Part shown: in pieces, positions 7,587 through 14,577 of the stretch
Layout of the letters: each line of letters begins with the position of its first letter
Numbering within the stretch: the stretch's first letter is position 1
Assembly: GCA_020024855.1 (NCBI GenBank)
Contig: JAHHTB010000027.1
Span: 1-15,635, forward strand
Source: Fusobacterium sp.
GTDB lineage: Bacteria > Fusobacteriota > Fusobacteriia > Fusobacteriales > Fusobacteriaceae
Direction of reading: 5' to 3'
DNA length: 15,635 nt
The notes under the pieces: model-generated
What the model was told of the DNA's origin: nothing
Database searches by the model: none
Seen by the model: the letters and a program-made list of their open reading frames with translations, nothing else
Translations under genes and position numbers: made by a program

Positions 7587-7595
7587 TGATATAAT
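7587..7595 (+). promoter_or_regulatory. Possible internal extended -10 promoter for tilS-ftsH
   Basis: TGA followed by a perfect TATAAT (7590-7595) lies in the only sizeable gap (54 bases) within this gene run. The -35 region is poor (TGGTTT at 17 bases), so the extended -10 would have to carry it. A start near 7602 gives a 14-base leader that still includes the AGGAG. The same 11-base string TATGATATAAT occurs in the helicase promoter. Confidence 0.4.
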
Positions 7596-7615
7596 ACTCT
7601 AAAATAGGAGTGGTT

Positions 7616-8947
7616 ATGAATATATTAGAAAAAGCAATAAAAAAAATAAAAGATAAAAATTTGATAGAAAAAAATGATAGGGTTGTTATAGGGGTATCTG
7701 GTGGACCTGATTCAATCTTTCTTTTAGAAGTTTTATTAAATATAAAAGATGAGTTTAATCTTTCTATTTTTCCTGTGCATATAAATCATCTTTATAGGGG
7801 GAAAGAGGCTGAAAGAGATGAAAATTTTGTAAGAGAGATTGGAAAAAAATATAACCTAGAAGTTTTTGTAAAAAGAAAAAGTATGGAAAAGTTAGCAAAA
7901 GAGGAAAAAATAACTCTTGAAGAAGCAGGTAGAGAGATAAGATACTCTTTTTTTGATGAGGTTATGGAAAAAACAAAAAGTAATAAAATAGCTCTTGCTC
8001 ATAACCTTGATGACCAGATAGAAACTTTTCTTTTTAGACTTATAAGGGGGACTTCTCTTGAGGGACTTGAAGGAATAAATGACACTAGGGACAATAAGTA
8101 TGTAAGACCTATAAATGAAATTTATAAAAAAGATATAATGAGTTATCTTGATGAAAGTAATATTCCTTATATGATAGACTCTACAAACTTAGAAAATGAT
8201 TATACAAGAAATAGTATAAGACTTGACCTTATTCCTTTTATAGAAAAAAGATATAATCCTAGATTTAAAGAAAAAATAAAAAATATGTTAGAAGAGGTAA
8301 GAGAGGTTAATGAACTTTTAGAACCAGATTATTCAAAATATATTTCAGATAATATTTTGAAAGCAGATGAGCTTAATAAAGAGAAAAGTGATTATATAAA
8401 AGGAAAGGTTATAAATTATTACCTTACTAAAAATAGTATTAATACCACAAGAAGAAAGATTGAAAACATTATAAAAATTCTTTTTTCAGGTGGTAGTAAA
8501 AAAATAAAATTAGAGAAAGACTGTACTCTAATAAAAGAGTATGATAAAATATTTCTTGTAAATAGCAAAATGACAAAAAAAGTAGTCAAAGAAGTAAAGA
8601 TGATTATTCCTAGTGAGTGTGAATTTGGGGAATATATTATAAGTGCTTTCAGAGAAGATAAAAAGAGAGATAATAATTATGAATTTGTAACTTGTCTTAA
8701 AGAGGGAGATGAACTTTTTATAAGGGCTAGAGAAGAGGGAGATAAAATTCTTCCTATTGGAATGGAAAATTATAAAAAGGTTAAAGATATAATGATAAAT
8801 TCAAAAATTCCTAAAGAAGAAAGGGACAAAATTCCTGTGATACTATTAAAAGATGAAATAGTGTGGGTAGCAGGGGTAAGAAAGAGTAAGAATTTTATTT
8901 CTAAAGATGAGAGCAAAAATGTAGTACTAAAAATAAGGAGGAAATAG
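7616..8947 (+). CDS. tilS: tRNA(Ile)-lysidine synthetase
   Basis: TilS converts the wobble cytidine (C34) of the CAU-anticodon tRNA-Ile to lysidine with ATP, so that it reads AUA, a very common codon in this AT-rich DNA. I start it at the ATG at 7616 (MNILEKAIKK), five bases after AGGAG (7606-7610). A GTG at 7610 would extend it by two codons but lies inside that Shine-Dalgarno. From this start the protein has 443 residues. SGGPDS (28-33) is the PP-loop ATP site; HNLDDQIET (129-137) and DSTNLENDYTRNSIR (188-202) are TilS signatures. The C-terminal region, with GDKILP and VWVAGVRKS, matches the TilS C-terminal domain. The ftsH start codon begins one base after its stop. In Firmicutes an hpt gene often sits between the two; here it is absent. 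Confidence 0.93.
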   Translation: MNILEKAIKKIKDKNLIEKNDRVVIGVSGGPDSIFLLEVLLNIKDEFNLSIFPVHINHLYRGKEAERDENFVREIGKKYNLEVFVKRKSMEKLAKEEKITLEEAGREIRYSFFDEVMEKTKSNKIALAHNLDDQIETFLFRLIRGTSLEGLEGINDTRDNKYVRPINEIYKKDIMSYLDESNIPYMIDSTNLENDYTRNSIRLDLIPFIEKRYNPRFKEKIKNMLEEVREVNELLEPDYSKYISDNILKADELNKEKSDYIKGKVINYYLTKNSINTTRRKIENIIKILFSGGSKKIKLEKDCTLIKEYDKIFLVNSKMTKKVVKEVKMIIPSECEFGEYIISAFREDKKRDNNYEFVTCLKEGDELFIRAREEGDKILPIGMENYKKVKDIMINSKIPKEERDKIPVILLKDEIVWVAGVRKSKNFISKDESKNVVLKIRRK

Positions 8948-8951
8948 AGTG
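8937..8951 (+). promoter_or_regulatory. Ribosome-binding site that fixes the ftsH GTG start
   Basis: GGAGG (8937-8941), inside the last codons of tilS, lies seven bases before GTG at 8949-8951. The first methionine codon within the long N-terminal region, at residue 86, has no comparable Shine-Dalgarno before it. The GTG, and therefore the long N-terminal extension, is the best-supported start. Confidence 0.75.
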
Positions 8952-11195
8952 CCTAACAATTTAGAAAAAGACAATGAAAAATTAAATGAAAAAGACACAA
9001 ATCTAAATCATTCTGAAGAAAAGAAAGGTGAAGAAAACCAAATCGAGAAAGAAGAAGAGGTTAAAAAAGAAAAAAGTGAAAAATCTAATGAAGAGAAAGA
9101 AAATAAATCTTCTAAGGATAAAATAGAGGAAGAAAAAAAGAAAACAAAGGAAAAAACACCTGAAGAAAAAAGAGAAGAATTGAAATCAAGATTATCTTCT
9201 GGAATGAAAATACCTTTTAAAGAGAAAAAAGGAAAATTTAGTTTTAAAGGTTTTGTAATGTTAATATTTATTCTTACAATTCTTTTATCACTTCCTACAA
9301 TGATTGCTGATGTTGAAAAAACTCCAGCAAAAGAAGTTTCTTATACAGAGTTTATAAAAATGTCAGAAAATAAAGAGATTTCTAGTGTAGAAGAAAAAGA
9401 TGGATATGTTTACGGATTTAGTGGAAAAGATGAAAATCTAAAAGGATTTAAAACAAGAATGATCACAGATAGACTTGGAAGTGATATAAATCTTGTAAAA
9501 ACTCTTGAAAATTCTGATATAACTATTAAATCAGTTCCACCTCAAGAACTTCCATTTATATTAAGCCTTTTAGCATCATGGTTCCCAATGCTACTTTTAA
9601 TTGGAATTTGGTTCTTTATGCTTAATAGAATGAATAAAGGTGGTGGAGGAGGACCTCAAATATTTAATATGGGGAAATCTAAAGCTAAAGAAAATGGAGA
9701 AGAAATTTCAAATACAACATTTAAAGATGTTGCTGGTATAGATGAAGCTAAACACGAACTTCAAGAAGTTGTTGAATTCTTAAGAGAGCCAGAAAAGTTT
9801 AAAAAACTTGGGGCAAAAATACCTAAAGGGGTTCTTCTTTTAGGAAGTCCAGGAACAGGTAAAACACTTCTTGCAAAAGCAGTGGCTGGAGAGGCTAAAG
9901 TTCCATTCTTTAGTATGTCTGGTTCTGAGTTTGTTGAAATGTTCGTTGGAGTTGGAGCATCAAGAGTTAGAGACCTTTTTGCAAGAGCTAGAAAAAATGC
10001 ACCATGTATTGTATTTATAGATGAGATTGATGCTGTTGGTAGAAAAAGAGGTTCTGGACAAGGTGGAGGAAATGACGAGAGAGAGCAAACTCTTAATCAA
10101 CTTCTTGTTGAAATGGACGGATTTGGAAATGAAGAAACTATAATTGTTATAGCTGCAACAAATAGACCTGATGTTCTTGATAGAGCATTAAGAAGACCAG
10201 GAAGATTTGACAGACAAGTATTTGTTGATAGACCTGATATTAAAGGAAGAAGAGAGATACTTGAAGTTCATGCAAGAGGAAAGAAATTTGCTGATGATGT
10301 AAACTTTGAAACTGTTGCTAGAAAAACTGTTGGACTTGTGGGAGCTGACCTTGCAAATATTTTAAATGAGGCTGCAATCTTAGCTGCTAGAGCTGGTAGA
10401 GATGTAATTACAATGGCTGACCTTGAGGAAGCATCTGAAAAAGTTGAGATGGGACCTGAAAAGAAATCAAAAGTTGTAACAGAAGCTGAAAAATTAAAAA
10501 CAGCTTATCATGAAGCTGGACATGCTGTAATAAACTATTTATATTTAAATGACACAGATCCTGTTCATAAGGTTACAATCATTCCAAGAGGAATGGCTGG
10601 TGGATATACAATGTCACTTCCTAATGAAGATAGATATTTCTATTCAAAAGAATGGTTTATAAATAGAATGAAGATGGCTTATGGTGGTAGAGCAGCAGAT
10701 GAACTTGTTTCTGGTGAATTAAATACAGGAGCAAGTAGTGATATTCAACATGCAACATCTATTGCCCATAGCATAGTTACAAGATACGGAATGAATGAGA
10801 AATTTGGTCCAATTCTTCTTGATGGTACAAATGAAGGAGATATGTTCCAAAGCAAATATTATAGTGATGTAACAGGTAAAGAAGTTGACGAGGAAATTAT
10901 AAAACTTGTTAAGACTACTTATGCTGAAACAATCCAAGCTCTAAAAGATAACAGAGATAAACTTGATAGACTTGCTCATGCTCTTTGTGAAAGAGAGACA
11001 ATAATGCAAGAGGAATTTGAAATGCTTATGGAGGGAAAAGAACTTCCACCATTAAATGTTGAGAAGGATAAAAAAGAGGAAGTTGTTTCTGAAAATCTTG
11101 GTGGGGAAAAAGTAGAAGAAATAAAAGAAGAAGTGAAGGAAGAAAAAACTGAAATTACTTCAAATGAAAGTGAAGAAACTACTGAAGATAAATAA
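8949..11195 (+). CDS. ftsH: ATP-dependent zinc metalloprotease FtsH with long charged N-terminal extension
   Basis: A membrane-bound AAA+ protease of 748 residues that degrades damaged membrane proteins and short-lived regulators. Two membrane helices (about 101-120 and 203-225) flank a small extracytoplasmic domain and are followed by a Gly-rich linker (230-235). The AAA domain has Walker A GSPGTGKT (299-306, Ser replacing the usual second-position Pro), Walker B IVFIDEID (354-361) and the second region of homology TNRPDVLDRALRRPGRFDR (404-422). The protease domain has HEAGH (521-525, zinc ligands His521 and His525, catalytic Glu522) and probable third ligand Asp598 in GASSDIQ. Residues 1-95 form a Glu/Lys-rich, apparently disordered cytoplasmic extension. 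FtsH proteins usually begin almost directly with the first helix at about 600-650 residues. The tail after 700 is also acidic. No terminator separates it from rpsO. Confidence 0.95.
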   Translation: MPNNLEKDNEKLNEKDTNLNHSEEKKGEENQIEKEEEVKKEKSEKSNEEKENKSSKDKIEEEKKKTKEKTPEEKREELKSRLSSGMKIPFKEKKGKFSFKGFVMLIFILTILLSLPTMIADVEKTPAKEVSYTEFIKMSENKEISSVEEKDGYVYGFSGKDENLKGFKTRMITDRLGSDINLVKTLENSDITIKSVPPQELPFILSLLASWFPMLLLIGIWFFMLNRMNKGGGGGPQIFNMGKSKAKENGEEISNTTFKDVAGIDEAKHELQEVVEFLREPEKFKKLGAKIPKGVLLLGSPGTGKTLLAKAVAGEAKVPFFSMSGSEFVEMFVGVGASRVRDLFARARKNAPCIVFIDEIDAVGRKRGSGQGGGNDEREQTLNQLLVEMDGFGNEETIIVIAATNRPDVLDRALRRPGRFDRQVFVDRPDIKGRREILEVHARGKKFADDVNFETVARKTVGLVGADLANILNEAAILAARAGRDVITMADLEEASEKVEMGPEKKSKVVTEAEKLKTAYHEAGHAVINYLYLNDTDPVHKVTIIPRGMAGGYTMSLPNEDRYFYSKEWFINRMKMAYGGRAADELVSGELNTGASSDIQHATSIAHSIVTRYGMNEKFGPILLDGTNEGDMFQSKYYSDVTGKEVDEEIIKLVKTTYAETIQALKDNRDKLDRLAHALCERETIMQEEFEMLMEGKELPPLNVEKDKKEEVVSENLGGEKVEEIKEEVKEEKTEITSNESEETTEDK

Positions 11196-11222
11196 AAAAA
11201 ATTAAAATATAATATAAAAAAC

Positions 11223-11251
11223 TTTACAAAAATAAAAATAGATGTTATACT
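11223..11251 (+). promoter_or_regulatory. Promoter of rpsO
   Basis: TTTACA (11223-11228), a 17-base spacer ending in TGT, then TATACT (11246-11251). This is an extended -10 promoter with a good -35. The predicted start, about 11257-11259, coincides with the left foot of the leader hairpin, so the transcript would begin almost exactly with that structure. Confidence 0.7.
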
Positions 11252-11260
11252 AATTTGGAA

Positions 11261-11330
11261 ATTTAATCTAGGTTACAGGAGTAGCCGCCTGTTACTTGGA
11301 CTAAATAATAATAACTAGGAGGAAAGGCTA
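11261..11330 (+). ncRNA. rpsO 5' leader: long hairpin with predicted pseudoknot to the SD-AUG region (candidate S15 autoregulatory element)
   Basis: GTTACAGG (11272-11279) pairs with CCTGTTAC (11288-11295) apart from one T-T mismatch. The stem continues downward through TAG/TTG wobble and A-U pairs to ATTTAATC (11261-11268) with GACTAAAT (11299-11306, one mismatch). The eight-base loop contains TAGCC (11282-11286), which is perfectly complementary to GGCTA (11326-11330) lying between the AGGAGG (11317-11322) and the AUG. A G-U pair (11271-11296) stacked on a G-C pair (11272-11295) recalls the GU/GC feature that S15 recognises in 16S rRNA helix 22. E. coli rpsO is known to be repressed by S15 stabilising a pseudoknot at its start site. 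The pairings are seen; the regulation is inferred. Confidence 0.65.
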
Positions 11331-11331
11331 A

Positions 11332-11589
11332 ATGAAAACTAAAAGAGAATTAATCGTAGAATTTGGTAAAAATGAAAAAGATACTGGATCTACAGAAGTA
11401 CAAATCGCTATCTTAACTGAGGAGATCAACCACTTAACAGAACACTTAAAAGTTCACAAAAAAGATTTCCACTCAAGATTAGGACTTCTTAAAAAAGTAG
11501 GAAAAAGAAAAAGATTACTTAACTACTTAGCAGGAAGAGATATTGAAGGATACAGAGCTCTAATAGCTAAACTAGGAATCAGAAAATAG
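11332..11589 (+). CDS. rpsO: 30S ribosomal protein S15
   Basis: An 85-residue primary 16S rRNA-binding protein, slightly shorter than the usual 88-89, that nucleates assembly of the central domain of the small subunit. The family signature is clear: DTGSTEVQIAILTEEINHLTEHL (residues 17-39), HKKDFHSRLGLLKKVGKRKRLLNYL (42-66) and a C-terminal YRALIAKLGIRK. AGGAGG lies nine bases before the ATG, and the spacer carries one arm of the predicted leader pseudoknot. It has its own promoter but may also receive read-through from ftsH. All its Arg codons are AGA. It is closed by a strong terminator. Confidence 0.97.
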   Translation: MKTKRELIVEFGKNEKDTGSTEVQIAILTEEINHLTEHLKVHKKDFHSRLGLLKKVGKRKRLLNYLAGRDIEGYRALIAKLGIRK

Positions 11590-11599
11590 TTTAAAAATT

Positions 11600-11635
11600 A
11601 AATCCCTTAACTATTAAAAGTTAGGGGATTTTTTT
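11600..11635 (+). terminator. Intrinsic terminator of rpsO
   Basis: AAATCCCTTAAC (11600-11611) pairs with GTTAGGGGATTT (11620-11631) over 12 positions including one U-G, with an eight-base loop and a run of seven Ts (11629-11635). A classic rho-independent terminator, 10 bases after the rpsO stop. Confidence 0.92.
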
Positions 11636-11693
11636 ATTAAAAATTAAAAATAATCATATTTTATAAAAAATACTATTTTTGTAGACATAATTC

Positions 11694-11722
11694 TTGACAT
11701 TTCCCTTAATGTAGAATATAAT
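11694..11722 (+). promoter_or_regulatory. Perfect-consensus promoter of the HugZ-like gene
   Basis: TTGACA (11694-11699), 17 bases, TATAAT (11717-11722): every position matches the sigma70-type consensus. TGTAGA occurs twice, at 11680-11685 and 11710-11715, 30 bases apart and flanking the -35; this could be a regulator site or chance. The leader to the ATG at 11771 is about 40 bases. Confidence 0.8.
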
Positions 11723-11770
11723 TAAAATATCAAGAATTTTGAAATACAAATAAATGGAGAAAAGAAAAAT

Positions 11771-12286
11771 ATGATAAAAGAAGCAAATACTAACCAAGTA
11801 GAAATAATAAATGAAACAGAACAATTTATAAATAGTTTTAAATCTGTAATTTTGGGAACAGTATCAAAAAATGGAGAAATAGATATAACTTATGCACCAC
11901 ATTTAAAAATTGATGGAGAGCATTATATTTATATCAGTGAGATAGGAGATCATTATTCTAATTTAACTGAAAATAAGCAAACTTTTGAAATTATGTTCTT
12001 AGAAGAAGAGAAAGAAGCATATTCAGCAATTGCACGTAAGAGAGCAAGATTTAATGTTACTGCTGAATTTCTACCAAGAGATGAAAAATTTGAAGCTATA
12101 ATGGATAAATTTCAAGTAAGTATTGGAGAATCATTTAAAATTGTAAGAAAGATGGAAGATTTTCATCTAGTGAAATTACATGTTATTGATGGAAGATATG
12201 TAAAAGGATTTGGACAGGCTTACATCTTAAAAGATGGCACAGCAACTCAAATGACTGGAGATAAAAATGGTAGAGGACATAGATAA
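11771..12286 (+). CDS. HugZ/HutZ-family (pyridoxamine-phosphate-oxidase fold) haem-utilisation protein
   Basis: A 171-residue protein of the split-barrel, FMN-binding-like superfamily, in the HugZ/HutZ group that binds haem and releases its iron. Supporting segments are the N-terminal barrel strands SVILGTVSKNGEIDITYAPH (25-44), ISEIGDHYSNL, LEEEKEAYSAIARKRARF with the Ala-Arg-x-Arg pattern of this group, and the late motif GRYVKGFGQAYIL. The C-terminus ends in GRGHR; the C-terminal histidine is placed as in HugZ/HutZ, where a C-terminal His binds haem. GGAG is 11 bases before the ATG. It is monocistronic, with its own consensus promoter and terminator, and no haem transporter is in view. A generic PNPOx-fold flavin reductase is the alternative; the family is likely but the haem role is inferred. 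Confidence 0.78.
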   Translation: MIKEANTNQVEIINETEQFINSFKSVILGTVSKNGEIDITYAPHLKIDGEHYIYISEIGDHYSNLTENKQTFEIMFLEEEKEAYSAIARKRARFNVTAEFLPRDEKFEAIMDKFQVSIGESFKIVRKMEDFHLVKLHVIDGRYVKGFGQAYILKDGTATQMTGDKNGRGHR

Positions 12287-12314
12287 TCATAGATAAAATA
12301 AATTTTTTAAGAAG

Positions 12315-12341
12315 ACTCTGTTGTAATAGCAGAGTTTTTTT
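12315..12341 (+). terminator. Intrinsic terminator of the HugZ-like gene
   Basis: ACTCTGTT (12315-12322) pairs with AGCAGAGT (12328-12335), including one U-G, around a five-base loop and runs into seven Ts (12335-12341). Confidence 0.85.
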
Positions 12342-12385
12342 ATTATAAAATTATAAAGAAAATGTATCTTATAAAAGAATTTATT

Positions 12386-12407
12386 TAAATATTAGACTGA
12401 ATATTTA
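12386..12407. promoter_or_regulatory. Short inverted repeat upstream of the potassium-uptake promoter
   Basis: TAAATATT (12386-12393) and AATATTTA (12400-12407) are exact inverted copies with six bases between, ending 29 bases before the -35 at 12437. It could be an activator or repressor site, but being all A/T it could easily be chance. Confidence 0.25.
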
Positions 12408-12436
12408 TTATTTAATTCTTCTTTAAATAAATAAAC

Positions 12437-12465
12437 TTGAAAGCACGGTTGAAATAAAGTACAAT
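12437..12465 (+). promoter_or_regulatory. Promoter of the ktrB-ktrA(-mnmG) genes
   Basis: TTGAAA (12437-12442), 17 bases, TACAAT (12460-12465). A second TTGAAA at 12449-12454 is wrongly spaced to serve as a -35 for this -10. The leader is only about 26 bases, too short for a c-di-AMP or other riboswitch. Confidence 0.65.
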
Positions 12466-12497
12466 ATAAGTCAGGGAAAGAAAAACGGAGGATAATA

Positions 12498-13835
12498 ATG
12501 AGGTTAGTTTTTTTTAAAAAACTTTCTCTTTCAAGAAAACTTATACTTGGATTTATGGGAGCTATTCTTTTAGGAACATTTCTTCTGATGATGCCTTTTT
12601 CATCAGCAGGAGAGGAGAACATAAGCTTTCTTACAGCACTTTTTACAATAACATCTGCTGTATGTGTAACAGGGCTTAGTGTAATAGATGTAGGAAAAGA
12701 GCTTTCACTGATTGGACAGACTGTACTTTTAGTTTTTATCCAGTTAGGTGGTTTAGGTATTATGACTTTTTCATCATTTATACTTCTTCTTATAGGGAAG
12801 AAAATAACTTATGAGGAAAGGGAACTTCTAAAAGAGGAAAGAAATCTTGAAAACAATGGTGGAATACTGTGGTTTTTAAGAAAAATTATTTTGACGGTGA
12901 TTGTAATTGAAGGAACAGGTGCATTATTCTTAACTATGAGATTTGCACAGGATATGGAATTAAAAAAAGCTATATATTATGGCGTGTTTCATAGTGTTTC
13001 AGCTTTTTGTAATGCAGGTTTTAGTCTTTTTAGTAATAACCTAGAAGGGTATGCAGGAAGTTTTACAGTAATAATGACAATAGCATATCTAATTATAATT
13101 GGGGGAATAGGATTTACAGTTATAGATTCTATACTTCTTGCCACAAGAAAGAGGATAACAAGATTTGATTTAACATCAAAGGTAGCAATTCTTGTATCAA
13201 TGATTCTTGTAGTTATAGGAACAGTTTTATTTTTGGGACTTGAGTATAATAATACTAAAACTATTGGAAATATGCCTTTCTTTAAGAAATTATTAGCATC
13301 ATTTTTTCAAAGTGTTACAACTAGAACGGCTGGATTTAACAGTGTGCCTTTTGGTAATTTAACTGAGGGATCAGTATTTTTATTTTGTATTCTTATGTTT
13401 ATAGGAGCATCTCCTGGGTCAACAGGAGGAGGAATAAAAACTACTACCTTTGGTGTAATTATATTTTATGTAATAAGTGTTGTTAAAAAAAGAGAAAATG
13501 TTGTTATATTTAATAGAAGAATAGGTTGGGAAATATTAAATAGGGCAATAGTTGTTCTTGTCCTTTCTCTTTTATATGTTGGAACAATAACACTTATAAT
13601 AGTAAGTATTGAAGATTTTACTTTAGAACAAGCAATATTTGAAGTGATTTCAGCCTTTGCAACAACAGGACTTTCACTTGGAATTACTGCTGAACTTGGT
13701 ACAATTTCAAGAATTTTAATAATATGCACAATGTTTATTGGAAGACTTGGACCTATGACATTTGCTCTTGCACTTGGAGGAACAAATAAAATAGAAAAGA
13801 TTAAATATCCAAAAGAGAATATACTTGTTGGATAA
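12498..13835 (+). CDS. ktrB: TrkH/KtrB-family potassium uptake channel subunit
   Basis: A 445-residue integral membrane protein with four M1-P-M2 repeats that forms the ion path for K+ uptake. The four filter glycines are visible in VTGLS (57-61), NAGFS (172-176), TAGFN (277-281) and TTGLS (389-393). GASPGSTGGGIKT (303-315) is the intramembrane loop that gates KtrB, and GRLGPMT (415-421) holds the conserved Arg of the last repeat. Its size fits KtrB, being shorter than the roughly 480-residue proteobacterial TrkH, and its regulatory partner follows 50 bases downstream. GGAGG (12487-12491) is six bases from the ATG. KtrB proteins are often Na+-stimulated, which cannot be judged here. Confidence 0.92.
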   Translation: MRLVFFKKLSLSRKLILGFMGAILLGTFLLMMPFSSAGEENISFLTALFTITSAVCVTGLSVIDVGKELSLIGQTVLLVFIQLGGLGIMTFSSFILLLIGKKITYEERELLKEERNLENNGGILWFLRKIILTVIVIEGTGALFLTMRFAQDMELKKAIYYGVFHSVSAFCNAGFSLFSNNLEGYAGSFTVIMTIAYLIIIGGIGFTVIDSILLATRKRITRFDLTSKVAILVSMILVVIGTVLFLGLEYNNTKTIGNMPFFKKLLASFFQSVTTRTAGFNSVPFGNLTEGSVFLFCILMFIGASPGSTGGGIKTTTFGVIIFYVISVVKKRENVVIFNRRIGWEILNRAIVVLVLSLLYVGTITLIIVSIEDFTLEQAIFEVISAFATTGLSLGITAELGTISRILIICTMFIGRLGPMTFALALGGTNKIEKIKYPKENILVG

Positions 13836-13885
13836 TTTTTACTATAATAATAAAATAATAATGATTATTTAAATAAGGAGAAACA

Positions 13886-14563
13886 ATGAAACAATATCTT
13901 GTAATAGGACTTGGAAGTTTTGGCTCTACTGTGGCAAAAACTCTTTACGAAGCAGGAGAAGAGGTAGTTGGAATAGATGTACAAGATTATATTGTACAAG
14001 AATTAATAAATACTAATGCTCTTGAGAATGGACTAATATTGGATGCTGCTGATGATACACAGCTTAATAAGATAGGAGTTAGAAATTTTGATACGATATT
14101 TGTATGTGTTGGGGCAATTGAGCCAAGCTTAATGATATGTTTAAATTTAAAAGAACTTGGTGTACAGAATCTAATAGTTAAGGCATCATCTAAAAAACAT
14201 AGAAAACTTTTAGAAAAAATAGGAGCAAATCAGGTTATATATCCTGAGGAGTATGTTGGAAAAAGAACTGCTCTTATAGCTATGGAACCAAATATGATAG
14301 AACATCTAAGATTTTCACAGGATTTTCTTATTGTAGAAGTTAAAGCACCTACAATATTTTGGGATAAAACACTTTTAGAATCAGAAATCAGAAAACAATA
14401 TAATGCTAACGTTGTGGGAATAAAAAAGCATAATGGTAAATTTGTGCCAAATCCAAATCCACATGAAAAAATAGAAGAAAATGATATATTAATAGTAGTA
14501 ACAGACTCTAAAACTGCAAACACTTTAAATGGGCTTGTGAAAAAAGAGTTTAAGGAAGATTAG
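13886..14563 (+). CDS. ktrA: KtrA/TrkA-type RCK regulatory subunit of K+ uptake
   Basis: A 225-residue cytoplasmic protein that assembles as a ring on KtrB and gates it in response to nucleotides. The RCK_N Rossmann domain has GLGSFG (8-13) and the acidic residue Asp31 at the end of strand 2 that contacts the adenosine ribose. LILDAADDTQLNKIGV (50-65) and ANQVIYPEEYVGKRTA (114-129) are family signatures. The RCK_C domain follows from about residue 146 (LIVEVKAP...ENDILIVVTD). The single RCK unit matches KtrA rather than the doubled TrkA. AAGGAG is five bases before the ATG. The intergenic 50 bases hold only a weak AAATAAT/ATTATTT repeat and no terminator. Its stop codon overlaps the mnmG Shine-Dalgarno. 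Confidence 0.93.
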   Translation: MKQYLVIGLGSFGSTVAKTLYEAGEEVVGIDVQDYIVQELINTNALENGLILDAADDTQLNKIGVRNFDTIFVCVGAIEPSLMICLNLKELGVQNLIVKASSKKHRKLLEKIGANQVIYPEEYVGKRTALIAMEPNMIEHLRFSQDFLIVEVKAPTIFWDKTLLESEIRKQYNANVVGIKKHNGKFVPNPNPHEKIEENDILIVVTDSKTANTLNGLVKKEFKED

Positions 14564-14577
14564 GGGGAATTAAAAAA

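Noticed and set aside
7610..7615. GTG at 7610 as the tilS start
   Set aside because: It overlaps the AGGAG Shine-Dalgarno that is correctly spaced for the ATG at 7616.
11645..11665. Possible Fur box upstream of the HugZ-like gene (AATAATCATATTTTAT region)
   Set aside because: Only about 11 of 19 positions match the classical Fur consensus and all of them are A/T-type matches; it also sits about 30 bases before the -35.
12466..12497. c-di-AMP (ydaO-type) riboswitch before ktrB
   Set aside because: The predicted leader is only about 26 bases, far too short for the aptamer, and the upstream DNA shows none of its G/C-rich conserved blocks.
13853..13870. AAATAAT-AATG-ATTATTT hairpin between ktrB and ktrA as a terminator
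   Set aside because: All A/T stem with negligible stability and only three Ts after it; likely chance.
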